The notes under the pieces were generated by a model. It made no database searches and had not been told where the DNA came from. It saw nothing but the letters and a program-made list of their open reading frames with translations. Below are positions 6,566-15,435 of a stretch of 64,000 nucleotides of DNA, in pieces. The translations under genes were made by a program, and so were the position numbers. Location: the NCBI RefSeq assembly GCF_002205675.1, contig NZ_NISK01000002.1, positions 434,001-498,000 of the forward strand, written 5' to 3'. Each line of letters begins with the position of its first letter. Within the stretch, counting starts at the first letter, position 1. The DNA is from Sphingopyxis bauzanensis. Its GTDB lineage: Bacteria; Pseudomonadota; Alphaproteobacteria; Sphingomonadales; Sphingomonadaceae.

Positions 6566-8878
6566 ATGGATCATCAGCATCACGGCTGCGCGTGCGCCAG
6601 TGACCCGGTGTGCGGTATGGAGGTCGACCCCGCGATCGCGGAGCACCACACCGCCCATGCCGGTGTCGAGCATTATTTCTGCAGTGCGGGCTGCCAGAGG
6701 AAGTTCGAATCCGATCCGGCACACTATGTTGGCGTGAAAGCTCCAGCGCAGGCAGTTGCGCCCCTGGACGCAATCTGGACCTGCCCCATGCACCCGGAGA
6801 TTCAGCGTCCGAAGCCCGGAAGCTGCCCAATTTGCGGGATGGCGCTGGAACAGCTCCTGCCGTCAGCAACAGCAGGTCCGAGCGCCGAATATCGAGACAT
6901 GCGTCTGCGCTTCTGGGTCGGACTCGCGCTCGCCTTGCCGGTATTCGTGCTCGAAATGGGCGGACATCTGACCGGGCTCCACATGTCGCTTGGCCGCGAA
7001 ACGAACAATTGGGTCCAGATGCTGCTCGCCACCCCCGTCGTCCTTTGGGCCGGCTGGCCCTTCTTCGCGCGTGGTTGGCAGTCGGTGCGAAACCGCAGCC
7101 TCAACATGTTCTCGCTAATCGCGATGGGGACTGGGGTCGCGTGGCTCTACAGCATGGTCGCGGCGCTGGCACCGGCCATCTTTCCCGCCGCGTTCCGCGC
7201 TGCCGACGGATCGGTTGCCGTCTATTTCGAGGCCGCCGCGGTCATCACCGTCCTCGTCCTTCTCGGCCAGGTGCTCGAATTGCGCGCACGCGAGACGACG
7301 AGCGGGGCGATTCGGGCGCTGCTCGACCTGACGCCCAAGCTCGCAAGGCGCCTGCGCGCCGACGGCAGCGACGAGGAGGTCACCCTCGAAGAGGTCGGGG
7401 TCGGCGATATATTGCGTATCCGGCCTGGTGAAAAAATCCCGGTCGACGGCCTGATCACCGAGGGACGCGGAACGGTCGACGAATCGATGGTGACGGGCGA
7501 GTCGATGCCCGTCACCAAGGATATCGGGGCCGCGCTGATCGGCGGCACGATCAACCAGACGGGGGCGCTGCTGATGCGCAGCGAGAAAGTCGGGCGCGAC
7601 ACGATGCTCGCCCGCATCGTCCAGATGGTGGCCGATGCGCAGCGCAGCCGCGCGCCGATCCAGCGCCTCGCAGATAAGGTGTCGGCATGGTTCGTTCCCG
7701 CCGTCATCGCAATTGCCTTAGCCGCTTTTGCGACCTGGTCGCTGCTCGGCCCCGCTCCCGCTATGGCCTACGGACTGATCGCCGCCGTGTCGGTCCTCAT
7801 CATCGCCTGCCCCTGCGCGCTCGGCCTCGCCACGCCGATGTCGATCATGGTGGGCGTGGGCCGCGGTGCCGAAGCCGGTGTGCTCATCAAAAATGCCGAG
7901 GCACTCGAGCGGATGGAAAAGATCAATACGCTGGTTGTGGACAAGACGGGCACGCTGACCGAAGGCAAACCGTCGGTCGTCGCGATCGAGGTGGCTGAAG
8001 GATTTGCTGAAGAGCAAATCCTGCGTATCGCTGCAAGCCTCGAGCGGACCAGCGAGCATCCGCTCGCGCATGCGATCGTCAAGGCCGCGGCCGATCGGGA
8101 TCTCGAACTCAAGGAGCCGTCGTCGGTCGATCAGCCGATCGGCAAGGGCATTATCGGCATCGTTGAGCAGCAGGTCATACTCGCCGGAAACGCAGGGTTC
8201 CTGGCGGACCATGACATCGATCTTGACGCGCTCGCAGGCACCGCAGACCGGTTACGCAGCGATGGCGCGACCGCAATTTTCCTTGCGATAAACGGCGTAG
8301 CTGCCGGGGTCATAGCGATTGCCGACCCGGTCAAGGAGACAACTCCTGACGCCCTGCGGGCGCTGGGCGAGGCCGGGATCCGCGTGATCATGCTCACCGG
8401 TGACAATCGCCGGACGGCCGAGGCGATTGCCCGCAAGCTCGGCATTTCGGACATCGAAGCCGACGTGCTGCCGGACCAGAAGAGCGCGGTCGTCATGCGG
8501 CTTCGGGCGGAAGGACGCGTCGTCGCCATGGCGGGCGACGGCGTCAACGATGCGCCCGCGCTTGCCGCTGCCGATGTCGGGATAGCGATGGGTTCGGGCA
8601 CCGATGTTGCGATCGAGAGCGCCGGCATCACCTTACTACGCGGCGATCTCATGGGAATCGTGCGGGCGCGCCACCTCAGCCAGGCCACGATGGGGAACAT
8701 CAGACAGAATCTCTTCTTCGCTTTCGCCTATAATGTTGCGGGAATCCCTGTCGCGGCAGGTATACTCTACCCGACCTTCGGCCTCCTGCTGTCGCCGATC
8801 ATTGCGGCCGGCGCGATGGCACTCTCCTCGGTCAGCGTCATCGCCAACGCGCTGCGGCTTCGGTTCGTTCGCATCTGA
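6566..8878 (+). CDS. Copper/silver P1B-type ATPase with YHS domain
   Basis: 770 residues from the ATG at 6566, chosen because ggagg lies 9 bases upstream and the protein then starts with a His/Cys-rich tip (MDHQHHGCACASDPVCGMEV). Domains in order: YHS/TRASH (about 8-55), heavy-metal-binding CPMHPE...CPICGM (about 66-92), membrane helices, actuator with TGES, CPC (415-417) in the metal channel, DKTGTLT (Asp459 phosphorylated), hinge GDGVNDAP and two last helices. It pumps Cu(I) or Ag(I) out of the cytoplasm. It replaces classical HMA domains by YHS plus CPICG, as in CopB/SilP-type pumps. It stands alone, 200 bases after copD. Confidence 0.93.
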   Translation: MDHQHHGCACASDPVCGMEVDPAIAEHHTAHAGVEHYFCSAGCQRKFESDPAHYVGVKAPAQAVAPLDAIWTCPMHPEIQRPKPGSCPICGMALEQLLPSATAGPSAEYRDMRLRFWVGLALALPVFVLEMGGHLTGLHMSLGRETNNWVQMLLATPVVLWAGWPFFARGWQSVRNRSLNMFSLIAMGTGVAWLYSMVAALAPAIFPAAFRAADGSVAVYFEAAAVITVLVLLGQVLELRARETTSGAIRALLDLTPKLARRLRADGSDEEVTLEEVGVGDILRIRPGEKIPVDGLITEGRGTVDESMVTGESMPVTKDIGAALIGGTINQTGALLMRSEKVGRDTMLARIVQMVADAQRSRAPIQRLADKVSAWFVPAVIAIALAAFATWSLLGPAPAMAYGLIAAVSVLIIACPCALGLATPMSIMVGVGRGAEAGVLIKNAEALERMEKINTLVVDKTGTLTEGKPSVVAIEVAEGFAEEQILRIAASLERTSEHPLAHAIVKAAADRDLELKEPSSVDQPIGKGIIGIVEQQVILAGNAGFLADHDIDLDALAGTADRLRSDGATAIFLAINGVAAGVIAIADPVKETTPDALRALGEAGIRVIMLTGDNRRTAEAIARKLGISDIEADVLPDQKSAVVMRLRAEGRVVAMAGDGVNDAPALAAADVGIAMGSGTDVAIESAGITLLRGDLMGIVRARHLSQATMGNIRQNLFFAFAYNVAGIPVAAGILYPTFGLLLSPIIAAGAMALSSVSVIANALRLRFVRI

Positions 8879-8954
8879 CCGCAACGATCAGGGCATTCGA
8901 CGCAAGAGACCCGTTCGGTGTGCAGGAAAGGTGTCAAGAATTTCGGAGGTCAGG

Positions 8955-9446
8955 CTAGAGTGTAACCTTCGCCGCGCCGCCATGGTGCCGTGCGGATTGC
9001 CCACCCGGCCTACCAAAGCGTTGCGGTTCGCGCCGTTTCGGGCGCAATGAATCCCCATCATTCTCCGCCAATCCATCGATGATCGGGCATTCGGGCCGAT
9101 CGTCGCCGTGGCAATGATCCGCAAGCGATTCGAGGGTTCGCACCATGGCTTCGATTTCAGTCATTTTTTCTTTCAGTCGTTCGATATGCCCAAGCGCGAA
9201 CGACTTTACGTCGGAGCTGGCCCGGCTCCGATCGGCCCAAAGGTCGAGCAGACCACCGATCTGTTCTACCGTGAACCCAAGATCGCGCGAACGCCGGATG
9301 AAGCGCAGCCGGTGGACGTCGGCGTCGTCATAGTCGCGGTAGCCCGAATTGTGGCGGGCCGCTTTAGGGATCAAGCCCGTCTGCTCATAGTAGCGGATCA
9401 TCTTCGTCGAGACGCCAGACAGTTTAGAGGCGCGGCCGATGTTCAT
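8955..9446 (-). CDS. cueR: MerR-family copper regulator CueR
   Basis: 163 residues. A MerR helix-turn-helix ([26 protein letters not shown], 1-26) is followed by a long dimer helix and a metal loop with two Cys in CHGDDRPEC (about 112-120), the Cu(I)/Ag(I) ligands of CueR. About 35 Arg/Gly-rich residues after CPIIDGLA exceed the usual length and may reflect a changed end. The ATG overlaps the stop of the ATPase gene (ATGA), so it is co-transcribed with the pump it should control. Two operators of MerR type lie 2.6 kb upstream. Confidence 0.9.
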   Translation of the reverse strand: MNIGRASKLSGVSTKMIRYYEQTGLIPKAARHNSGYRDYDDADVHRLRFIRRSRDLGFTVEQIGGLLDLWADRSRASSDVKSFALGHIERLKEKMTEIEAMVRTLESLADHCHGDDRPECPIIDGLAENDGDSLRPKRREPQRFGRPGGQSARHHGGAAKVTL

Positions 9447-11977
9447 GATGCCTCTCCCTCGGCCCTTTCATGGGACGCGATCACCGGCTGAAAGACCCTC
9501 AGCCGGAGTGCGTTGCCTAGCACGAAAATGCTCGACAGGGCCATCGCGCCCGCAGCGAACACCGGAGACAACAGCGTGCCGCTCAGCGGATAGAGCACCC
9601 CGCCCGCCACGGGGATCAGCGCCGCATTATAGCCGAACGCCCAGAACAGATTCTGCCGGATGTTCCGGATCGTCGCTTTCGACAGGGCGATCGCGTTCAC
9701 CACGCCGCGCAGATCGCCCGACATCAGCACCACATCGGCGGACTCGATCGCGACATCCGTACCCGTGCCGATCGCGAGGCCGACGTCGGCCGCAGCAAGA
9801 GCAGGGGCATCGTTGATGCCGTCGCCGACAAACGCGACCTTGCGGCCGCCCGCGCGAAGCCGATTGAGCGCTGCGACCTTGCCGTCGGGCAGCACCTCGC
9901 CGACCACTTCATCGATCCCCAGCGCGCGCGCGACGGCGAGCGCCGTCGCCTGGTTATCGCCCGTGATCATTGCTACGCGGAGCCCCAGCGAATGGAGCGC
10001 TCGGATCGCCTCGGGCGTCGTGTCCTTGATCGGGTCGGCGACGGCAATCACCGCCGCAAGCTTGCCGTCAATTGCCGCATAGAGTGGCGACCGGCCCTGC
10101 GCCCCGAGCTCGCTGGCCAGAGCGGCGAACACCGACACATCATGGCCCAGCCCGATCATGAACCGGTCGGCGCCAACCTGCACCTCATGGCCGCCGACGC
10201 GTGCCGATACGCCAAAACCCGGTATGGCCTCGAACGCCTGGGGTGACCGGACGGAAAGATTTCGCGCTTTGGCGGCGGCCACGATCGCTTCCCCAATCGG
10301 GTGCTCGGACTGTGTTTCGACGCTGGCGATCAGCGCCAGCACCTCGTCATACTCAAACCCGGGTGCCGGCTCGAGGTCGGTCAGCTCGGGGCGGCCTTTG
10401 GTGAGCGTTCCGGTTTTATCGAGCGCCACGACGGTCACGTCGCGCAGCGTCTGAAGGGCTTCGCCTTTGCGGAACAAGATGCCCAGTTCGGCGGCGCGCC
10501 CGGTGCCCACCATGATCGACGTTGGGGTGGCAAGCCCCATCGCGCAGGGACAGGCGATGATCAGCACCGCAACCGCGTTGACCAGGGCGAAAGTCAGCGC
10601 CGGATCAGGGCCGAAGACAAGCCAGACCGCAAAAGTCAGCGCCGCGATTCCCATTACGGCAGGCACAAACCAGGCGGTCACCTTGTCGACCATCGCCTGG
10701 ATGGGAAGCTTCGACCCCTGTGCCTGCTCGACCATGCGGATGATCTGCGCCAGGACAGTGTCAGCGCCCACGTTGGTCGCGCGGAATGTGAACGCACCGG
10801 TTTTGTTGATGGTCGCCCCGACGACGCTCGCGCCTGCGGACTTGGCGACGGGGACGGGCTCGCCGGTAATCATCGATTCGTCGACATAGGAATTACCATC
10901 GACGACCTCGCCATCGACCGGCACGCGCTCACCCGGGCGGACCTGAACGATATCCCCCGTACGGACGTCGGCGAGTGCAATCTCGATCATAGTGTCACCG
11001 CGCGCGACACGCGCGGTTTTGGCCTGGAGCCCGACAAGCCGCCGGATCGCCTCCGATGTACGGCCCTTCGCCTTGGCCTCGAGAAAGCGGCCAAGCAAGA
11101 TCAGCGCGACGATCACCGCCGCGGCTTCATAATATACGTTTGCAGTACCCGGCGGCAGGACGCCGGGGGCAAAAGTCGCGACCAGCGAATAGCCCCAGGC
11201 CGCCCCCGTCCCCAGCGCGACCAGCGCGTTCATGTCGGGTGTGCCGCGCAGAATCGCGGGTATTCCCTTTTGGTAGAAGCGCAGCCCTGGACCGAAAAGC
11301 ACAAGGGTGGTGAGGGCGAACTGGATCAGCCAGCTCGTTTGCATTCCGATCGTGCGCATGATGAAATCATGGACCGCGGGTATGAGGTGCGAGCCCATCT
11401 CCAAAGCAAAGACCGGCAGCGCCAGCACGGCTGCGAACAGCAGCGAGCCGCGCAGGCTGCGCAGCTCCTGATCGCGCGCCAGGGCTTGCTGGTCGGATGG
11501 TGCGCCGTCGATCGCGATTCGGCGGGGCTCATAGCCGGCCCCGCGGATCGCGGCCTCCAGATCTTCCACCGATGCGACACCGCCATAATAGCGGATGCTT
11601 GCCTTTTCGGTGGCCAGATTAACGGTGGCGGCGATGACGCCCGGAACCCTGGCGAGCGCCTTTTCAAGATGGCCGACGCAAGAGGCGCAGGTCATGCCTT
11701 CGACGCGGAGGTCGACCGCGGTTTCCGGTACTTGATAACCGGCGCGTTCGATTGCCTCCACAACGGCTCCGGCATCGGCACTGCCCGCGAATATCACGGC
11801 GGCACGTTCCGTCGCCAGGTTGACGGTGACCTTGGAGACATTCGGCAGTTTCGCGATCGCCTTTTCGATATGGCCCACGCATGAAGCGCAGGTCATGCCG
11901 GCAACCGCGACACTCAGCTCCGCCGAGTGGGCAGCAGGTGCATTGCTTTCGGGCTTCAATTCAATGGCAACAGACAT
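9443..11977 (-). CDS. Cu(I)-exporting P1B-1 ATPase, two HMA domains
   Basis: 844 residues from the ATG at 11977 (ggagaaa 8 bases before); 39 further in-frame codons upstream cover the promoter and are not used. Two HMA domains each carry GMTCASC (Cys30/Cys33 and Cys97/Cys100). Eight membrane helices, TGEP, CPC (476-478), DKTGTLT and GDGINDAP follow. This is the standard cytoplasmic copper exporter often called CopA or ActP. Its promoter is CueR-type. It forms an operon with cueR. With the YHS-type pump it gives two Cu(I) exporters in 6 kb. Confidence 0.94.
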   Translation of the reverse strand: MSVAIELKPESNAPAAHSAELSVAVAGMTCASCVGHIEKAIAKLPNVSKVTVNLATERAAVIFAGSADAGAVVEAIERAGYQVPETAVDLRVEGMTCASCVGHLEKALARVPGVIAATVNLATEKASIRYYGGVASVEDLEAAIRGAGYEPRRIAIDGAPSDQQALARDQELRSLRGSLLFAAVLALPVFALEMGSHLIPAVHDFIMRTIGMQTSWLIQFALTTLVLFGPGLRFYQKGIPAILRGTPDMNALVALGTGAAWGYSLVATFAPGVLPPGTANVYYEAAAVIVALILLGRFLEAKAKGRTSEAIRRLVGLQAKTARVARGDTMIEIALADVRTGDIVQVRPGERVPVDGEVVDGNSYVDESMITGEPVPVAKSAGASVVGATINKTGAFTFRATNVGADTVLAQIIRMVEQAQGSKLPIQAMVDKVTAWFVPAVMGIAALTFAVWLVFGPDPALTFALVNAVAVLIIACPCAMGLATPTSIMVGTGRAAELGILFRKGEALQTLRDVTVVALDKTGTLTKGRPELTDLEPAPGFEYDEVLALIASVETQSEHPIGEAIVAAAKARNLSVRSPQAFEAIPGFGVSARVGGHEVQVGADRFMIGLGHDVSVFAALASELGAQGRSPLYAAIDGKLAAVIAVADPIKDTTPEAIRALHSLGLRVAMITGDNQATALAVARALGIDEVVGEVLPDGKVAALNRLRAGGRKVAFVGDGINDAPALAAADVGLAIGTGTDVAIESADVVLMSGDLRGVVNAIALSKATIRNIRQNLFWAFGYNAALIPVAGGVLYPLSGTLLSPVFAAGAMALSSIFVLGNALRLRVFQPVIASHERAEGEAS

Positions 11978-12009
11978 GGAAATTTCTCCGGTTTTGTTCA
12001 GTGAACCGG

Positions 12010-12040
12010 AATTTGCGGCTTCCCACGATGGGAAGGTCAA
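12010..12040 (-). promoter_or_regulatory. CueR-type promoter of ATPase-cueR operon
   Basis: Minus strand: -35 TTGACC (12040-12035), 19-base spacer, -10 CAAATT (12015-12010). The spacer holds a near-perfect dyad CTTCCCAC-G-ATGGGAAG (12019-12035). Long 19-bp spacers with a dyad are typical of MerR/CueR promoters. The ATPase start lies about 33 bases on. Confidence 0.82.
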
Positions 12041-12066
12041 GAGCAATAAAATTTTTGCGAAGCTGC

Positions 12067-12097
12067 TTGACCTTGCCACGGTGGCAAGCCCCATCTT
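12067..12097 (+). promoter_or_regulatory. CueR-type promoter of copper chaperone gene
   Basis: Plus strand: -35 TTGACC (12067-12072), 19-base spacer, -10 CATCTT (12092-12097). A perfect dyad CTTGCCAC-G-GTGGCAAG (12072-12088) sits in it. It is divergent from the previous site and 29 bases before the chaperone ATG. Confidence 0.82.
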
Positions 12098-12126
12098 TGG
12101 ATTTCACTCAAAGTTTTGGAGGTTCC

Positions 12127-12327
12127 ATGAAATTCCGTTTTGAAGTTCCAGGGATGACTTGCGGCGGCTGCGCGCGCACTATCGTCGCCGCTATTAAAGG
12201 CGTCGACGCGCAAGCTGAGGTCGACACCGACGTCCCGGGAAGGATTGTGAGAGTCGACACCGGCAGGGACAGTGACCCGCTAATCGCAGCCATCAAAGCA
12301 GCCGGCTATGACGCGCGGCTAGGGTAG
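12127..12327 (+). CDS. copZ: Copper chaperone, single HMA domain (CopZ-like)
   Basis: 66 residues, one HMA domain only: FEVPGMTCGGCARTIVAAI with Cys13 and Cys16 as Cu(I) ligands, and the usual KAAGYDA end. It carries Cu(I) in the cytoplasm, probably to the HMA-type ATPase encoded divergently. ggagg lies 4 bases before the ATG. A CueR-type promoter stands 29 bases upstream. Confidence 0.88.
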   Translation: MKFRFEVPGMTCGGCARTIVAAIKGVDAQAEVDTDVPGRIVRVDTGRDSDPLIAAIKAAGYDARLG

Positions 12328-12440
12328 CGGACCGCACCAATGCATCGGGCATGACGACCTTTATTGCCATCACACCCCTTTCCGCCTTTCTGCGCCCGAT
12401 GAAGTCGGCGTGGCACCCTGCCTCCACTAAAGGACGACCC

Positions 12441-13937
12441 ATGCCAAGCAGCCTCGTCGCCGCACGCGCTCAGTCTCCGAGAATCGGCAGCACCACGCCG
12501 TTCGTCGCGCGCCTTCTCCTCGCTGCGATAGCGGCATCGATGGCGATGCCGGCCGGGGCATTTTCCGGCGGCAGCTCCGTCCCGTTCGAAGGCGCTCTGC
12601 GCCGCGCCGTGGCGATCAAAGGAGCGGCGGATCAACGCTTCGATCTAGCCGAGCGCATGGCGCATTATCGAGTACCCGGTGTCAGCATCGCGGTGATCGA
12701 GAATTGCCGCATCGTCGATGCACGGGGCTTTGGCCTTCGAACATGGGGCGGAGATCCCGTCTCTGCGGAGACAATATTTCAGGCTGGATCGATCAGTAAG
12801 TCGGTCACGGCGATCGGGGCACTGCGCCTTTTCGAGCGCGGGACGCTCGCGCTCGATCGTGACGTGCGTCTCCAGATGAAGGGCTGGGCCTACAAGGATA
12901 CGCTGGAGCCCGTCACGCTGCGACATCTGCTTGCCCATACGGCAGGGACGAATGTCGCGGGGATGAAAGGCTATTTGCCCGGAGCGCCGCTTCCCAGCAC
13001 CGAGCAAATCCTCAAGGGAGAAAAGCCGAGCAACATTCCAGCCATTATTGTCGAGAGCGAACCCGGCAGTCGCTGGCGCTATTCGGGCGGCGGTTATGTC
13101 GTTGCGCAATCGCTGATGAGCGAGGCGACCGGAAAGGATTTTGCTCCGTTGATGCAGGACCTCGTCCTCAAGCCGCTCGCAATGACGCGCAGCAGCTACG
13201 AGCAGCCGCTGCCGCAAAGTCGCCATGCCGCAGCAGCCGAAGCGACGAGTGCCGACGGTTCGGCCCTTCCTGGAAAATGGCGAACCTATCCGGAAATGGC
13301 CGCCGCCGGCCTTTGGACCACCCCGAGCGATCTCGCCCGCTTCGCGATCGGCTTGGCCCGCTCGGCCCGCGGCGACGAGAGCGCTATCCTCAACAAAAGT
13401 GCCAACGACCAGCTGATGACCCGAGGCCTTGGCAACTGGGGCCTCGGGGTCAATCTCGGCCCGGACGTCGGCGTGCGGCAAATCAGCCATACCGGCAAGA
13501 CCATCGGCTTCACGTCGATGTTCATCATCTATCCCGACCACTGCCAAGGCGCGGTCGTCATGACCAATGGCTATGATGGCGGGTGGTTGATCAATGAAAT
13601 TATGGGCGCAATCGGCGACGTCTATCAGTGGCCAGGCCGCCAGGAGCCCGCCGTCCAAGCGACGATACCGCTCACCGAAGCGATAACGCGCCGCTTCGCC
13701 GGGAACTACCGCCTCAAGGACTTTCCGGCCGAACGGTTCAGCATCTCGCGCGACGCGCACGGCGACCTGCGCTGGGCACGCGAAGGGCATGTTGGCCGCA
13801 CACTGCTGCCGGCTACCCCCGCAAAGCTGTTCTCCCCGGACAGCTTCATGACGATCGAATCGCCCGATCCAGACCGCGCTGCAACCGTTACGTTGTCGTT
13901 CGACGGAGGGTCCAATATTGCTGAGCGTATCGACTGA
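12441..13937 (+). CDS. Serine hydrolase, class C beta-lactamase family
   Basis: 498 residues from the ATG at 12441, which gives a clear signal peptide (RLLLAAIAASMAMPAGAFS); the frame is open to 12351 but lacks sense there. The catalytic S-x-x-K is SISK in FQAGSISKSV. The Tyr motif is YSGGGY, and HTGKT stands for the K/H-[ST]-G motif. The family includes esterases, peptidases and beta-lactamases, so the substrate is open. It is about 100 bases after the chaperone gene but has no visible link to copper. Confidence 0.85.
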   Translation: MPSSLVAARAQSPRIGSTTPFVARLLLAAIAASMAMPAGAFSGGSSVPFEGALRRAVAIKGAADQRFDLAERMAHYRVPGVSIAVIENCRIVDARGFGLRTWGGDPVSAETIFQAGSISKSVTAIGALRLFERGTLALDRDVRLQMKGWAYKDTLEPVTLRHLLAHTAGTNVAGMKGYLPGAPLPSTEQILKGEKPSNIPAIIVESEPGSRWRYSGGGYVVAQSLMSEATGKDFAPLMQDLVLKPLAMTRSSYEQPLPQSRHAAAAEATSADGSALPGKWRTYPEMAAAGLWTTPSDLARFAIGLARSARGDESAILNKSANDQLMTRGLGNWGLGVNLGPDVGVRQISHTGKTIGFTSMFIIYPDHCQGAVVMTNGYDGGWLINEIMGAIGDVYQWPGRQEPAVQATIPLTEAITRRFAGNYRLKDFPAERFSISRDAHGDLRWAREGHVGRTLLPATPAKLFSPDSFMTIESPDPDRAATVTLSFDGGSNIAERID

Positions 13938-14197
13938 CCCTAGCCAATCTGACCACACCATCAGCGGCAATTTTTGGTCTTTCATTGGGCCGTTGAGCCA
14001 ATGCCGAATGGCGGGTGCTGAGTAAGGAGCTGCTGAACGCGGATTACGCAACGGTGCAATCGACCCGCAGCGCCGTCACCGCGATGCTGCACAACCAAGA
14101 CGGGGGCGACCATTCGCCTATGGGAAGGAAAACCGAGGGGGACAAATGCCGCCATCCGCCGCATGCGTATGTGCCACATTGCAAAAAAGGGTGAGCC
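13938..14197 (+). other. Intergenic stretch, no gene seen
   Basis: 260 bases between the hydrolase stop and the DUF3147 gene. A short frame about 14020-14190 reads SKELLNADYATVQSTRSAV on the plus strand but has no proper start and matches nothing I know. It may be a remnant. Confidence 0.5.
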
Positions 14198-14548
14198 ATG
14201 ACCTATCTGCTTGTCAAAGCGCTTCTGTCGGCGCTGATCATCGTTGCCGTCTCGGAAATCGCACGCCGGAGCGCGGGTCTCGGCGCGCTCGTCGCGTCGC
14301 TGCCGCTCATCTCGGTGCTAGGCATGATCTGGCTGTGGCGCGATACCGGCGATCCGGCACGTATGGCGGCGCATGCGCAGGCAACATTCTGGTATGTCCT
14401 ACCTTCGCTGCCGATGTTCCTACTCATTCCGCTGCTCCTCAGGCGCGGGATCGATTTCTGGCCGGCGCTGCTTGCCGGATGCGTGCTGACCGTGCTGCTT
14501 TATGCCGCGATGACCGCGCTGCTAAGCCGCTTCGGAATTACCCTTTGA
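14198..14548 (+). CDS. DUF3147 family membrane protein
   Basis: 116 residues, almost all hydrophobic, with four predicted membrane helices (about 1-25, 30-47, 64-84, 89-112). The EIARRSAGLGALVASLPLISVL opening and the RDTGDP loop fit the DUF3147 family, small inner-membrane proteins of unknown role. An SD-like gggtgag lies just before the ATG. Confidence 0.8.
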   Translation: MTYLLVKALLSALIIVAVSEIARRSAGLGALVASLPLISVLGMIWLWRDTGDPARMAAHAQATFWYVLPSLPMFLLIPLLLRRGIDFWPALLAGCVLTVLLYAAMTALLSRFGITL

Positions 14549-14574
14549 AATGTCAGATGGCAGAATGACTAACT

Positions 14575-14838
14575 TTGATGGCAATTTGTCGGACAGGTTT
14601 TGGCAGGACTATTGGGCCGCCAATCGCAGGACTCATCAGCCCAAGTCGCAGGCATCCCGCCGTCCGTCGGCCCATTGCATCGCCGGCGCCGTCGGGCGTC
14701 TACTACAATTACAATGCAGCATTGGCAGCAGGTACCGCGCCCCTATGCCGCGGTCAGCCCGGATATCGACCAGAGATGGATGGCGACGGCGACGGAGGGC
14801 GTGCGTACCATTTCGGCTGCACTGAGCGATCGGGCTGA
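14575..14838 (+). pseudogene. Decayed Excalibur-domain protein
   Basis: The frame (TTG start at 14575) ends in a recognisable Excalibur calcium-binding module: GVYYNYNAALAAGTAPL, RGQPGYRPEMDGDGDG (about residues 43-75). The D-x-D-x-D-G calcium loop is kept. The two Cys that close the normal domain are lost (Cys to Tyr in the first motif, a shifted tail instead of the usual CE end). The N-terminal part looks like translated noise and there is no good start. Best read as a decaying gene. Confidence 0.5.
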
Positions 14839-14960
14839 GTTGATATAAGTTCAGCCAAAGTTTCCGGCGCGGTCTTGGGACCTTTCATAGCTGGAAGCCA
14901 TGATGACGATCGGTACGAGAATCGAAGAGACGGGAACCCTGCGCCGCGACGCGGGCATGC
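14839..14960 (+). other. Intergenic stretch before hipBA promoter
   Basis: About 120 bases with no gene and no clear signal; together with the decayed Excalibur ORF and the operator region it fills the 545 bases before hipB. Confidence 0.5.
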
Positions 14961-15087
14961 TCACTCTATGAGTGACGCATATCGAGCTTATATGCGCTAC
15001 TCATAGCACACTATCTTGACATGCGTCATTTTTGGTTCCTTAATGATCTACTGATAACGCATATCAACTTTATATGATCTATGAGTG
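14961..15087 (+). promoter_or_regulatory. hipBA promoter with paired operator repeats
   Basis: Two sites share the form CATAT-N7-ATATG: 14976-14996 (seven-base arms CGCATAT/ATATGCG) and 15060-15076. Each is flanked by copies of CTATGAGTGA (14966-14975 and 15080-15089), and an inverted ACTCATAG stands at 14998-15005. Between them lies a sigma70-like promoter, TTGACA (15016-15021), 17 bases, CTTAAT (15039-15044). The second operator sits at the likely transcription start, as expected for autorepression by the antitoxin. Confidence 0.65.
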
Positions 15088-15093
15088 ATACAA

Positions 15094-15435
15094 ATGCCCG
15101 CTTCGAAGAAGAATAGCTATGCACGTTACACTTTGGCGGCGCTTGAGCGCCTTGGCCAGTTGGTTGCGGTCGCGCGCAAGGAACAGCGGGTGACCGCGCA
15201 AGGCCTTGCCGAACGGATCGGCGTGACGCGCGCGATGATCCAGCGGCTCGAAGCCGGCAATCCGAAAGTCGATATCGGCGTGGCTTTCGAGGCGTGCACG
15301 ATCCTTGGCATCCCGCTGCTCGGCGAGGACGATGTGGGCAGCATGACATTGCGCGTCGAGGAAGGGCGCCGGCGACTGTCCCTCCTGCCACGTTATGCGC
15401 GCGCGCGCACGGTAGAGCTCGCCGATGACTTCTGA
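15094..15435 (+). CDS. hipB: HipB-like antitoxin, XRE family repressor
   Basis: 113 residues from the ATG at 15094; a GTG three codons earlier is possible. A Cro/C1 helix-turn-helix spans about 20-70 (LGQLVAVARKEQRVTAQGLAERIGVTRAMIQRLEAG). The C-terminal tail is Arg-rich. It should bind and neutralise HipA and repress the operon. The last 11 bases overlap hipA. Operator repeats lie just upstream. Confidence 0.85.
   Translation: MPASKKNSYARYTLAALERLGQLVAVARKEQRVTAQGLAERIGVTRAMIQRLEAGNPKVDIGVAFEACTILGIPLLGEDDVGSMTLRVEEGRRRLSLLPRYARARTVELADDF

Noticed and set aside
6700..6712. gttcgaatcc as a tRNA T-loop
   Set aside because: It lies inside the ATPase coding sequence and no acceptor or anticodon stem can be drawn; no tRNA was found in the window.
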